Both the position numbers and the translations under genes were made by a program. Below, piece by piece: positions 52,161 to 61,129 of a DNA stretch of 64,000 bases. The notes under the pieces are model-generated. The model was not told the origin of the DNA. It was given only the letters and a program-made list of their open reading frames with translations, and searched no databases. The stretch comes from JAAYYM01 sp964631375 (GTDB lineage Bacteria; Bacillota; Clostridia; Lachnospirales; Lachnospiraceae): the NCBI GenBank assembly GCA_964631375.1, contig CAZVYQ010000005.1, forward strand, positions 1 through 64,000. Reading direction: 5' to 3'. Every line of letters begins with the position of its first letter. Position 1 is the stretch's first letter.

Positions 52161-55100
52161 TTACCTCGGCACTTCTACCATAGTGTAGGCTTCTACCTGA
52201 TCCAGTTCCTGAATGTCATTAAAGCCCTCAAATACCAGACCACATTCAAAGCCTACCTTGACTTCCTTGACATCATCCTTAAATCTCTTGAGTGAAGCAA
52301 GCGGCCCTTCAAAGATCTGCTCACCTTCTCTGGTGATTCTGACGGTACAACCTCTCTGGAAGATACCATCCAATATATAGGATCCTGCAATATTTCCTAT
52401 TCCGGAAGCCTTGAAGATCTGTCTCACCTCTGCATGACCAAGTACCTTTTCCTCAAATACAGGATCCAGCATACCCTTCATGGCGGCCTCAACATCTTCG
52501 ATTGCCTTATAGATGACGTTATACAACCTGATATCCACGCCCTCAGTTTCAGCAGTTGCCTTTGCTGTTGCATCCGGTCTGACATTAAATCCAATGATAA
52601 TCGCATTAGAAGCTGATGCCAGGATGACATCTGATTCATTAATGGCTCCAACACCACCATGGATGACCTTTACAACTACCTCATCATTTGTCAGCTTCAA
52701 CAAGCTTTCTTTAATGGCCTCAAATGAGCCCTGTACATCAGCTTTGATGATGATACTCAGTTCCTTCAGATTACCTGCTTGGATCTGTGAATACAAATCA
52801 TCCAGAGACAGCATCTTTGCTTTTGTATCATCAATCAGTTTCACCTTGTTCTGTGAAATGAATGTTGCTGCAAAATTACGTGCCTCTTTATCATTTTCCG
52901 GTGCAACAAAGATATCTCCTGCCTCAGGTACATCACCTAATCCAAGGATCTCTACCGGTGTGGATGGGCCTGCTTCTTTCACACGTTTGCCCTTATCGTC
53001 AATCATGGCTCTGACCTTACCATGACAGCTGCCTGCTGCAATAAAGTCGCCCACCTTGAGTGTTCCCTTTTGTACCAGAACTGTTGCAACCGGACCACGT
53101 CCTTTATCTAGCTGTGCCTCAATGACAAGACCTCTTGCCTTTCTCTTCGTATTAGCTTTTAGTTCGAGAATATCTGCTGTCAGAAGGATCATCTCAAGCA
53201 ATTGCTCGATTCCTTCACCTGACTTTGCAGATACCGGAGCAAATACAGTACTTCCACCCCAGTCCTCCGGGATCAGTTCATACTCTGCCAGTTCCTGTTT
53301 CACTCTATCTATGTTCGCACTTGGTTTATCAATTTTGTTGACTGCAACGATGATCTCAATACCGGCAGCTTTTGCATGATTGATTGCCTCGATGGTCTGT
53401 GGCATAACTCCATCATCTGCTGCTACCACAAGGATTGCAATATCTGTTGCATTTGCACCACGCATACGCATAGCTGTAAATGCTTCATGTCCTGGAGTAT
53501 CTAGGAAGGTGATCTTCTGCCCGTTAATCGTAACTACATAAGCACCAATGTGCTGTGTGATACCACCGGCCTCGCGGTCTGTCACATTGGTTTTACGAAT
53601 TGCATCCAAAAGGGATGTCTTACCATGATCAACATGACCCATAACACAGATTACTGGTGGTCTCGGAGTCATCTTGCTTGTATCCTCTTCTTCCTCCCGC
53701 AGTAATTCCTCAATGACATCTACTACAATCTCTTTCTCACATAATACCTCGAATTCCATGGCTATTTCTTCTGCCACTTCATAGGTGACTTCCTGATTAA
53801 CTGTAACAATCGTACCCTTCAGAAACAGTTTCTTTACAATTGCGGATGGCTGCATTTTCATCTTTTCAGCCAGTTCCTTGATCGTCAATGATTCAGGAAG
53901 CGTAATTACTTTGATCTTTTCTTCCTCTTTGACCATTTGCTTTTCCTGTGGTCGCTCTAACTGTTTGATTCCCTTAATAGGTTTTCCGCCTCTGAATCCG
54001 TCAGCATCTGTATAATTATCTTTACGTTTTTTATCCTGATTCTGACGACGCTTCTCCTGTTCATCGCGATGCTTCTCCTGCTCCTTGGCTGTCATCTTAG
54101 CCGGAGAGTCAAATCCGCCACCTGCTCCCGGACGTCCGCCGCCCTGTCCTGGTCTATTGTTGTAACCACCACTGCTTTGACCCGGTCTGTTGTTGTAGCT
54201 GCCACCGCCTTGACCCGGTCTGTTGTTATAGCTGCCACCACTGCTTTGACCCGGTCTGCTGTTATAGCTGCCACCGCCTTGACCCGGTCTGCTGTTGTAG
54301 CTGCCACCACTGCTTTGACCCGGTCTGCTGTTATAGTTGCTGCCACTACCCTGATAACTGTTGCCACTTGGTCTGTTGCCCTGATAGTTACTGTTATTGG
54401 GGCGATTGCCCTGATAATTATTACCACCGCTTGGTCTGTTACCCTGATAATTGTTACTGCCACTAGGTCTATTACCCTGATAATTATTACCCTGATAGTT
54501 TCCTTGTCTTACTCCGTTCTGGCTTCCTTGACGGTTTTCACTTCTCCCAGTACTGCCAGTGCTATTATTATTACTTCTAGGATTACTATAATTACTTTGT
54601 ACGTTCGGTCTGCTGTTTTGACTAGTTTCTTCATTTTGGATACTTGCTGTTTGATTTTGATCAGCTCCTGTTCTTGTCTCCGTTGCCGGTTTATCAATGA
54701 CTCCAAAGTTCTCATAGCCTGCTGCATGTTCCGGTCTGACTGATGTCGTGATTCTCTCACTTACACTCGGTCTGTTTGTATTGATTCCCTGTCTGTTTTG
54801 ATTATTTGGACGTCCCTGTCCCATACCGTTCTGTGGTCTCTGTTGAGGCTGTCCTCCCGGTGCTCTGGAGTTATGTGGATTGCTTACAAATATGATATTA
54901 GACTTCTTCTTTTTTACCGGTGTTGCATCCTTACGTGCTTCTGTATCGGCTGCAGTCTTTGTTGCCTGTGTTTCCTCTGCCTTAGGTTTCTCCTGTTTCG
55001 GAGCACCATCCTTAGTCTCCTCTGCTTTGGCCTCAGCTGTTTTCTTAGGAGCAGCTTTAACCGTTGTCTTTTTTTCCTTTACAGCTTCTGTCTTTGCAGG

Positions 55101-55295
55101 TTCTACCGGCTTCTCGACCTTTTTCACTGTCTTTTTGATTCCAAAGGACTTCTTGACCAGTTCTATCATTTCCTCGTCCAGATTCGCCTGAGGAGATGAT
55201 TTGCCCTCGATTCCCTTCTCAGCCAGAAGTGTGGATATTTCCTTACTTGTCTTATCTATTTCTTTTGCTAACTCATGTACTTTCATTTTAGTCAT
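52161..55295 (-). CDS. infB: Translation initiation factor IF-2
   Basis: IF-2 is the GTPase that positions initiator tRNA and joins ribosomal subunits. The 1044-residue protein is long: an N-terminal IF2N domain (KVHELAKEIDKTSKEISTLL), a Lys/Ala/Glu linker, and a repetitive Asn/Gly/Gln/Arg-rich segment (about residues 150-400). A second IF2N-like domain follows (ITLPESLTIKELAEKM), then the G domain (GHVDHGKTSLLDAI; DTPGHEAFTAM; VNKIDKP) and C-terminal domains. The ATG has GGAGG 7 nt upstream and overlaps the ylxQ stop. The repeat-rich linker is unusual (separate entry). Confidence 0.97.
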   Translation of the reverse strand: MTKMKVHELAKEIDKTSKEISTLLAEKGIEGKSSPQANLDEEMIELVKKSFGIKKTVKKVEKPVEPAKTEAVKEKKTTVKAAPKKTAEAKAEETKDGAPKQEKPKAEETQATKTAADTEARKDATPVKKKKSNIIFVSNPHNSRAPGGQPQQRPQNGMGQGRPNNQNRQGINTNRPSVSERITTSVRPEHAAGYENFGVIDKPATETRTGADQNQTASIQNEETSQNSRPNVQSNYSNPRSNNNSTGSTGRSENRQGSQNGVRQGNYQGNNYQGNRPSGSNNYQGNRPSGGNNYQGNRPNNSNYQGNRPSGNSYQGSGSNYNSRPGQSSGGSYNSRPGQGGGSYNSRPGQSSGGSYNNRPGQGGGSYNNRPGQSSGGYNNRPGQGGGRPGAGGGFDSPAKMTAKEQEKHRDEQEKRRQNQDKKRKDNYTDADGFRGGKPIKGIKQLERPQEKQMVKEEEKIKVITLPESLTIKELAEKMKMQPSAIVKKLFLKGTIVTVNQEVTYEVAEEIAMEFEVLCEKEIVVDVIEELLREEEEDTSKMTPRPPVICVMGHVDHGKTSLLDAIRKTNVTDREAGGITQHIGAYVVTINGQKITFLDTPGHEAFTAMRMRGANATDIAILVVAADDGVMPQTIEAINHAKAAGIEIIVAVNKIDKPSANIDRVKQELAEYELIPEDWGGSTVFAPVSAKSGEGIEQLLEMILLTADILELKANTKRKARGLVIEAQLDKGRGPVATVLVQKGTLKVGDFIAAGSCHGKVRAMIDDKGKRVKEAGPSTPVEILGLGDVPEAGDIFVAPENDKEARNFAATFISQNKVKLIDDTKAKMLSLDDLYSQIQAGNLKELSIIIKADVQGSFEAIKESLLKLTNDEVVVKVIHGGVGAINESDVILASASNAIIIGFNVRPDATAKATAETEGVDIRLYNVIYKAIEDVEAAMKGMLDPVFEEKVLGHAEVRQIFKASGIGNIAGSYILDGIFQRGCTVRITREGEQIFEGPLASLKRFKDDVKEVKVGFECGLVFEGFNDIQELDQVEAYTMVEVPR
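54120..54500 (-). repeat. Repeat-coding stretch in the infB linker
   Basis: Two repeat families follow each other. NYQGNRPSG-type units occur about five times, then SYNSRPGQSSGG / SYNNRPGQGGG units about six times. The DNA units are about 27-36 bp and differ mainly at wobble and S/N or S/G positions, indicating recent repeat copying. Copy number may vary between strains. Confidence 0.88.
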
Positions 55296-55624
55296 TTATT
55301 TACCTCCGTATTTGTTTCTTCCAAATGCTTCAGGATCGCTTTCACGAATCCCTCATCTGTAATTGCAAGAGATGCTCTCATTTCGTTTCCGATCGCATGC
55401 CCGAGTTCCTCTTTATTACTATACTCACAAATCTGTACGTGATAGAATTCACACATATTGCGAAACATCTTCTTTGTATTGTCCGAGGCATCCTCAGCCA
55501 CCATTACGAGTATTGCCCTGCCATCCTTAACAGTTTTCTCTGTCATGAATTCTCCGCTTACTACCTTTCCCGCACGTTTTGCGAGCCCCAGCATCTGCAG
55601 CACCTTATTTTGCTTCACGTTCAT
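55292..55624 (-). CDS. ylxQ: L7Ae-family ribosomal protein YlxQ
   Basis: This 110-residue L7Ae/L30e-type protein binds kink-turn-like RNA. Core sequence is LGLAKRAGKVVSGEFMTEKTVKDGRAILVMVAEDASDNT in segments (LGLAKRAGKVVSG; ILVMVAEDASDNTKK). The ATG at 55622-55624 is preceded by GAAGGAG; an in-frame TTG is one codon upstream. It overlaps ylxR by 20 nt and infB by 4 nt. Confidence 0.9.
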   Translation of the reverse strand: MNVKQNKVLQMLGLAKRAGKVVSGEFMTEKTVKDGRAILVMVAEDASDNTKKMFRNMCEFYHVQICEYSNKEELGHAIGNEMRASLAITDEGFVKAILKHLEETNTEVNK

Positions 55625-55877
55625 CAAACTCCTTCATCAAACCTGCAATGACATCATCCGGAATACTTGTTTTCAGGGAGCGTTCCAGGCCTTTATGCTT
55701 CAATGCCTGATCCAGACAGTCCCGATTGGCACATACATAGGCACCTCGTCCATTCTTCTTCCCCGTGGTGTCCAGCACAATCTCATTCTCAGCAGTCTTG
55801 ATCACACGCAGCATTTCTTTTTTATTTCCCATTTGACCACAACCGACACATTGTCTCAAGGGAATTTTCTTCGCCAT
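55605..55877 (-). CDS. rnpM: YlxR / RnpM, RNase P modulator
   Basis: The DUF448 protein YlxR has been described as a modulator of RNase P (RnpM). The 90-residue product has RQCVGCGQMGNKKEMLRVIK and the family motif GRGAYVCANRDCLDQALK. The CxxC pair is present. It lies between nusA and ylxQ, the conserved Firmicute position. Confidence 0.93.
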   Translation of the reverse strand: MAKKIPLRQCVGCGQMGNKKEMLRVIKTAENEIVLDTTGKKNGRGAYVCANRDCLDQALKHKGLERSLKTSIPDDVIAGLMKEFDEREAK

Positions 55878-55907
55878 AACGATCGCCCCTTTCGTCAGAT
55901 GATTCTG

Positions 55908-57089
55908 TTACTCTTCCGAAACAGCTTCCGCATCAGCAGCCTCTGCCGGTTCCTCATCTATAGATTCCTCTGTACCTTCCTCATATTCCTCAGCGTACTC
56001 CTCTTCGTCGTACTCTTCTTCATCATAGTAATCTTCCATTCTGAAGCCCGGTGCGTCCTTAGCCTGTGTCTCACTCTTGATATCGATCTTGAAACCTGTC
56101 AAACGTGCAGCAAGTCTCGCATTTTGACCTTCCTTGCCGATTGCAAGAGACAACTGATAATCAGGCACAACAACCTTGGCTGTCTTCTCATCGCCATCAG
56201 CGATTACAAATACAACCTTGGCAGGTGACAGAGCGTTTTCGATCAAAATTCCGGGGTTCTCATCCCAGTTGATGATATCGATTTTCTCACCACGCAGTTC
56301 ATCTACAATTGTATTAACACGGGAGCCGTTCATACCGACACATGCCCCGACAGCGTCTACCTCAGGATTGTTAGACCATACGGCGATCTTTGTTCTGCTG
56401 CCCGCTTCTCTGGCGATGCTCTTGATCTCAACCGTACCGTCTCTCACTTCTGTTACCTCTGTCTCAAATAGTCTCTTAACAAGCTCAGGATGTGTTCTGC
56501 TGACTAAGATCTTAGGTCCCTTAGTCGTATCCTTCACTTCGAGAATATAAACCTTTACCCTCTCAGTCGGCTTCAATACCTCAGTCTTAACCTGTTCATT
56601 CTCAGCAAGCAGTGCATCCACTTTACCAAGATTGATACTGATGTTCTTACCGACATTTCTCTGGACAATACCTGTCACAACATCCTTTTCCTTGCCATAA
56701 TACTGGTTATACAGTACAGAACGTTCCTCCTCGCGAATCTTCTGCAGAATGACGTTCTTTGCATTCTGTGTTGCAATACGTCCGAATTCCTTGCTCTTGA
56801 CCTCGATCGGTATCACTGCTCCTGCCTTGATCTTTGGATCGATCAATTTTGCTTCGGCAAGACTGATCTCCATAACAGGATCTTCTACTTCCTTCACAAC
56901 TGTTTTGTCTGCGTATACCATGAAATCACATGTGTCTCGATCGATCTCGACTCTGACATTGTCGGATTTTCCGAAATGGTTCTTGCATGCAGTGATCAGA
57001 GAATTTTCGATTGCATCAAAAAGAGTCTCTTTGCTGATGTCTTTTTCCTTTTCCAAAATATCCAGTGCTTCCATTAATTCCTTGTTCAT
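55908..57089 (-). CDS. nusA: Transcription termination/antitermination factor NusA
   Basis: NusA binds RNA polymerase and promotes pausing and intrinsic termination. The 393-residue protein has the NTD (MNKELMEALDILEKEKDISKE), an S1 domain, and two KH domains (VDAVGACVGMNGSRVNTIVDEL; YQLSLAIGKEGQNARLAARLTG). It ends in an acidic tail, EEEYDEEEYAEEYEEGTEES, which is longer than in Bacillus NusA. It follows rimP by 15 bp. Confidence 0.97.
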   Translation of the reverse strand: MNKELMEALDILEKEKDISKETLFDAIENSLITACKNHFGKSDNVRVEIDRDTCDFMVYADKTVVKEVEDPVMEISLAEAKLIDPKIKAGAVIPIEVKSKEFGRIATQNAKNVILQKIREEERSVLYNQYYGKEKDVVTGIVQRNVGKNISINLGKVDALLAENEQVKTEVLKPTERVKVYILEVKDTTKGPKILVSRTHPELVKRLFETEVTEVRDGTVEIKSIAREAGSRTKIAVWSNNPEVDAVGACVGMNGSRVNTIVDELRGEKIDIINWDENPGILIENALSPAKVVFVIADGDEKTAKVVVPDYQLSLAIGKEGQNARLAARLTGFKIDIKSETQAKDAPGFRMEDYYDEEEYDEEEYAEEYEEGTEESIDEEPAEAADAEAVSEE

Positions 57090-57104
57090 TTTTCCTTTTC
57101 CCTC

Positions 57105-57569
57105 CTAAAGTTCCAATGCGAGTCTGATCAATGCTATGTCTGACTTCGCAAATGTGGTCTCTTCTTCATTGATCATGATTGTAACTGTATCTTTATCGTA
57201 GGCTTTTAAGGCACCTACAAATTCCTTTTCATGGTTGATCGCCTGATAAGTTCTGATCTCTACATCCTTACCGATGCTTCTCTCATAATCCTTGGACTTT
57301 TTGAGTGGTCTGCCTAGTCCCGGAGAACTGACCTCCATAATATAAGCCTCCGGAATAAAATCCTCTCGGTCAAGTGCATCTGATAATGCACGGCTGACTG
57401 TTTCACAGTCATCAATCGTGATACCGCCGGGCTTATCAATATATGCTCGCAGGTACCAGTTTGAGCCTTCCTTGACATACTCGACATCCACAAGCTCAAA
57501 GCTGTGTGCTTCCATAATCGGCATTAACAGCTGCTCTGTCCTTGCTTCATAGTCTTCTCTTTTTGACAA
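57105..57569 (-). CDS. rimP: Ribosome maturation factor RimP
   Basis: RimP assists 30S maturation. The 154-residue protein has ELVDVEYVKEGSNWYLRAYIDKPGGI and the family motif VSSPGLGRPLKKSKDYERSIG. The start is a TTG at 57567-57569 with AGGAG 9 nt upstream; no better-placed ATG exists. It is the first gene of the nine-gene operon ending at ribF. Confidence 0.94.
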   Translation of the reverse strand: MSKREDYEARTEQLLMPIMEAHSFELVDVEYVKEGSNWYLRAYIDKPGGITIDDCETVSRALSDALDREDFIPEAYIMEVSSPGLGRPLKKSKDYERSIGKDVEIRTYQAINHEKEFVGALKAYDKDTVTIMINEEETTFAKSDIALIRLALEL

Positions 57570-57613
57570 TCGCTTTCTCTCCTCTCATATATAAAGGTCC
57601 TATACAAAATTGA

Positions 57614-57637
57614 AAGAGTGGACTGCTGCCCACTCTT
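57614..57637 (-). terminator. Leader hairpin before rimP-nusA, candidate attenuator
   Basis: On the minus strand AAGAGTGG (57630-57637) pairs perfectly with CCACTCTT (57614-57621) around an 8 nt loop, followed by TCAATTTTGTATA. It lies between the operon promoter and rimP and has the form of an intrinsic terminator with an imperfect U tract. NusA is encoded downstream, and NusA-dependent autoregulatory termination is reported for the Bacillus nusA operon leader. Confidence 0.6.
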
Positions 57638-57666
57638 ATCTTCGTAATACCTTATTAACTTATAAT

Positions 57667-57695
57667 ATGATAACACTTATTTCCACCAAATGCAA
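57667..57695 (-). promoter_or_regulatory. Sigma-A promoter of the rimP-nusA-infB operon
   Basis: The minus strand has TTGCAT (57690-57695), 17 bp, and TATCAT (57667-57672), just after the MATE gene stop and about 98 bp before rimP. Confidence 0.72.
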
Positions 57696-57715
57696 GGGAT
57701 ATGAGAAACTTTATT

Positions 57716-59044
57716 TTATCCTTGGGATTTCCACTTACCCTGCAGGTAGAAGATCACTGATAATACGGCGGCAACGCTCCAGCCCACCGGCCAGGACAGC
57801 CAGATACCGGTCGTACCCAAATACCTTGCAAATACATAAGACAGTAGTACACGCAAGATCAGATCCGAAAATGTCGTTGTCATAAACTGTCGCATCACAC
57901 CTGCTCCACGCAGAACTCCGTCAGCCATCAGCTTCACGGATATGATAAAATAGAATGGCGAAACAATCCTCAAAAATAACACGCCTGTATCCAGTGCTGT
58001 GGTGCTTTCTTCTGTCATAAAGAGACTGATCATCGTTCTTCCGGCAAAGAAGAACGCCAGAAAGAACGGAACCGCCACATACATCGCCATGCGGATTCCG
58101 GCTCGAAATCCTTTCTTCACCCGTTCCGTTAAGCCTGCTCCAATGTTCTGGGCCGTAAAGCTCGACAAACCGTTTGCTAATGTCGCAAAGGAGGTGATGG
58201 TAAAGGTGTTGAGTTTAATCGCCGCTGAGTACCCGGCAATGACAGAGGAACCATACCCATTGATCAGGCTTTGGATGAAGATATTGCCGACAGAGACAAA
58301 GCTCTGCTGTAGAATACTCGGAATCGCGATGCGACTGATCATACCGAGCATTTTTCCTGAAAAGTAGACCTTTTCGCCCTCTGCCTGTACGGATCGCATC
58401 CTGTGTGCCAATGTAATCAATGCCAGGATGCACGCAACCCCTTGTGCGATAAAGGTTGCCCATGCTACACCTGCAACGCCCCAATGAAAGCCTGCAACAA
58501 ACAATAGATCCAGCACGATATTGCCAAGTGATGAACCAATCAGAAACCATAGTGGTGTCTTGGAATCTCCCAGTGAGGTAAAGATCCCTGTTGCAATATT
58601 ATAAAGAAACAGAAAGGCAAACCCTCCTATATAGATACGAAGGTAAAGAGCGCCATCCTGCATGATATTGTTTGGTGTATGGATGGCTCTCATCATCAGT
58701 GTACTAGTCAACAGTCCTGCAAGCGTCAGAAAGGCGGACAGTACAATTGAAGAAATGATGGTAGTTGACACTGCGGTCTTCATATCCCGATACTTTTTCG
58801 CACCGAACAGTTGTGAGATGATGACTGCACAGCCAATGTTGGAACCGACTGCAATTGCCATAAAGATCATTGTAATAGGATAAGATGCCCCGACAGCCGC
58901 CAGCGCATCCTCTCCTGCGAACTTGCCTGCTATGACGCTGTCCGCAATGTTATATAATTGTTGGAAGATCACACTGATGAACATGGGAACAGAAAACTTC
59001 CACAAAACCTTCTCAGGCTGACCTTCGGTTAAGTTGTGATTCAT
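57716..59044 (-). CDS. MATE family efflux transporter
   Basis: This 442-residue protein has twelve predicted membrane helices in the two six-helix MATE halves. It begins LTEGQPEKVLWKFSVPMFISVIFQQLYNIADSVIAGKFAG, the standard MATE opening seen in pieces (KFSVPMFISVIFQQLYN; IADSVIAGKF). The second half has ILQQSFVSVGNIFIQSLING. It would exchange Na+ or H+ for cationic compounds; the substrate cannot be told. It starts 51 bp after the large membrane protein and lies upstream of rimP. Confidence 0.92.
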   Translation of the reverse strand: MNHNLTEGQPEKVLWKFSVPMFISVIFQQLYNIADSVIAGKFAGEDALAAVGASYPITMIFMAIAVGSNIGCAVIISQLFGAKKYRDMKTAVSTTIISSIVLSAFLTLAGLLTSTLMMRAIHTPNNIMQDGALYLRIYIGGFAFLFLYNIATGIFTSLGDSKTPLWFLIGSSLGNIVLDLLFVAGFHWGVAGVAWATFIAQGVACILALITLAHRMRSVQAEGEKVYFSGKMLGMISRIAIPSILQQSFVSVGNIFIQSLINGYGSSVIAGYSAAIKLNTFTITSFATLANGLSSFTAQNIGAGLTERVKKGFRAGIRMAMYVAVPFFLAFFFAGRTMISLFMTEESTTALDTGVLFLRIVSPFYFIISVKLMADGVLRGAGVMRQFMTTTFSDLILRVLLSYVFARYLGTTGIWLSWPVGWSVAAVLSVIFYLQGKWKSQG

Positions 59045-59095
59045 TTCGAAACCTTACTTCCTGATGCTAGTTTACATAACGATATTATTTACTTT

Positions 59096-60847
59096 TTAAT
59101 ACTTATGTCGAAATCCATCCTTCAGTGTATCACCGCGGTTTTCCCAATACTGAATATTCTCACCGAAGTTGGTTGCCGGAAATGCATAATACCACGACTG
59201 CCCGCCTGCCTCCTCAGGATAGTAAATCGTAATGCCGTTCAGATCCTCTGTAAGCATCGCCGGATCAGGATAATCCTTTTGCCTTACTAGATACGACGTG
59301 TCACTCTTTAGTCCCCAGGCAAACAGGAAATCCTCCTTAAGCATCCGATATACCGGAATGCAGAGAATCAATACCACTACCACAGCACACGCCCCGGCAA
59401 ACACCTTTGAAAACAGCTTCTGTTCCTGTAAACGATCCAGCCAGCTTCCAAAAAACAATAACGGCAAGGTCAGTACGAATGCATACCCATAACGATGTAA
59501 CGGTGATGTGAACAGCCACGAAAGAAAACTGATGAATACAACTGCTTTTAAAAATAAAAAAGCAAGATATCTGTCTAATGTTTCTCTATGACCGATTGTA
59601 TTATGATTTTCTTCTCTGTGTGCGATCATGTGACAGATCATGTGCCACAGTAATTGTAAAACCTCTGCTCCAATCGCTACAAACGCTGTCAATGAAAACC
59701 ACCGTTCCACAGATTTCTGACCATTCCACCAGGTCGGAAACCACTCTATGATACTCTTGTCAATCGCTGCCCTGTCATATAGGTATCTGGCATAGACCTT
59801 GACATCCATCGCATCACCGATGACTGTTTCTCTCGGCAGCTTCCAGTCGACCGGAAAGATGTCAATCGCCTCAAATGGATAGATCAGCCATCCTGAGATA
59901 AAGAAATTTCTGATGAAATATGGTGCTGCCACAACGATGCCAAGCAAAAGGCAAATCCAAATCTCTCTCCACTTCTTTTCTTTGATCAGTCTGTATGCCG
60001 GACTGAGAACCAGCAATGCCATACAAGCCGCCGTCAGCTTTAAAGATACCAAAAAAGCCGCCATGATACAAAGAAACGCATACGGAGCAATTTCACCTTC
60101 TCCATCCTCAATGAGCTTGGCCCACTCGATTACAATCCACATCACAAAATACACAGTAATGTAATCCGTTGCCGGTGATACGATTTCCTGTGCAATGATG
60201 AGCGTATACAGGATCGGTGCAAGACGACACACATTGCTTGTGATATGCTGCCATCCACGGTGTTTTACGATTCCGGACACTGAAGCACAGCACAACAGTG
60301 CTGCAATCATGCCATGAACTGCATGCATGGATTGCCCAAAAACATCTCTCATACTGTAAAGAGCCGCCAGGCAAAAATAAGAGCTGTTGTACCCAAAGCG
60401 TTCATGTACATTTGCAATGCCTCTGATCACGCCATAATCCTCAGCAAGACGGATGCTCTGTGCATGATACAGCCCACTGTCATAGACGAAATTACTGTTC
60501 GAGCAGAAGAAAGCAATCCCAAGTATGATAACCGCATTCAAAATCAGCAGTATCGGCTTTTGCTCTGTAAGCTGTCCCTGTATACATGAAATCAACTGCT
60601 TTCTGTCAAAGATCACAATCGCTGCACAGATGATCAATAGTATGATGTTAGCGATCAATCCGACTCCTGCAAACACGCTGAAATATCCTGCATACACGGT
60701 TGCGGCTGCAAGACCTGTCATCATACAGGCAGAAATACTGCCCGATCTCTCATAATGCATCAGCCTTTGAAATCTTTGCAACAGAAACGCTCCGAGAATA
60801 TAAGAGGTGAATCCAATATAAATCCAGTTGATGAGAATATAGACCAT
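59096..60847 (-). CDS. Large polytopic membrane protein, resembling the LIC_10190 family
   Basis: This 583-residue protein has about 12-14 hydrophobic helices and a C-terminal soluble segment of about 90 residues. The conserved-looking loop FVYDSGLYHAQSIRLAEDYG, after the fourth helix, and GYNSSYFCLAALYSM resemble the LIC_10190 membrane family, whose architecture recalls GT-C glycosyltransferases. Function is unknown. The ATG at 60845-60847 has AAGGAG 6 nt upstream; the frame stays open upstream but runs through the tRNA-Glu gene, so that extension is not coding. No glycan-synthesis genes are adjacent. Confidence 0.72.
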   Translation of the reverse strand: MVYILINWIYIGFTSYILGAFLLQRFQRLMHYERSGSISACMMTGLAAATVYAGYFSVFAGVGLIANIILLIICAAIVIFDRKQLISCIQGQLTEQKPILLILNAVIILGIAFFCSNSNFVYDSGLYHAQSIRLAEDYGVIRGIANVHERFGYNSSYFCLAALYSMRDVFGQSMHAVHGMIAALLCCASVSGIVKHRGWQHITSNVCRLAPILYTLIIAQEIVSPATDYITVYFVMWIVIEWAKLIEDGEGEIAPYAFLCIMAAFLVSLKLTAACMALLVLSPAYRLIKEKKWREIWICLLLGIVVAAPYFIRNFFISGWLIYPFEAIDIFPVDWKLPRETVIGDAMDVKVYARYLYDRAAIDKSIIEWFPTWWNGQKSVERWFSLTAFVAIGAEVLQLLWHMICHMIAHREENHNTIGHRETLDRYLAFLFLKAVVFISFLSWLFTSPLHRYGYAFVLTLPLLFFGSWLDRLQEQKLFSKVFAGACAVVVVLILCIPVYRMLKEDFLFAWGLKSDTSYLVRQKDYPDPAMLTEDLNGITIYYPEEAGGQSWYYAFPATNFGENIQYWENRGDTLKDGFRHKY

Positions 60848-60864
60848 ATTTTTCTCCTTATGAA

Positions 60865-60897
60865 GCAAAAAACACACTAAACAATATTGTTTAATGC
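60865..60897 (-). terminator. Terminator after tRNA-Glu
   Basis: On the minus strand CATTAAACA pairs with TGTTTAGTG with one wobble around a short AT loop, followed by TGTTTTTT. It ends only 18 bp before the membrane-protein ATG, overlapping its leader. Confidence 0.72.
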
Positions 60898-60930
60898 GTC
60901 TTTCAGGGTTGGGCTGTATAAAACAGTCAG

Positions 60931-61002
60931 TAGCCCGTACGGGAATCGAACCCATGTTTCCGCCGTGAGAGGGCGGCGTCTTAACCGCTTGACCAACGAG
61001 CC
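60931..61002 (-). tRNA. tRNA-Glu (anticodon CTC)
   Basis: The 72 nt sequence folds as a standard tRNA. The acceptor is GGCTCGT with ACGGGCT, the D arm includes GGTCAAGCGGTTAAGAC, and the anticodon stem is CCGCC/GGCGG with loop CTCTCAC (anticodon CTC). The T arm is TGGGTTCGATTCCCG. The CCA end is not encoded. It has its own promoter and terminator and stands alone rather than in a tRNA cluster. Confidence 0.95.
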
Positions 61003-61032
61003 ATAAAAAGTGTACCAAAGCAGTACTAGCAT

Positions 61033-61061
61033 ATTCTAACGTATTTGATTCTGCTTTGCAA
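61033..61061 (-). promoter_or_regulatory. Promoter of tRNA-Glu
   Basis: The minus strand has TTGCAA (61056-61061), 17 bp, and TAGAAT (61033-61038), about 31 bp before the mature tRNA 5' end. Confidence 0.7.
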
Positions 61062-61129
61062 GTACTTTTTTATTTTTCGTCAATATTTTTTTCTTGAGTA
61101 TGCCGGATTGACTACCACCCTCTGTTTGC

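Noticed and set aside
54069..54743. A 224-codon plus-strand frame opposite infB
   Set aside because: The low-complexity Thr/Ala/Val product is the mirror of the infB repeats; it has no independent coding evidence.
60848..61018. N-terminal extension of the large membrane protein
   Set aside because: The extra 57 codons translate the tRNA-Glu gene and its terminator. The ATG at 60847 has a good ribosome-binding site.
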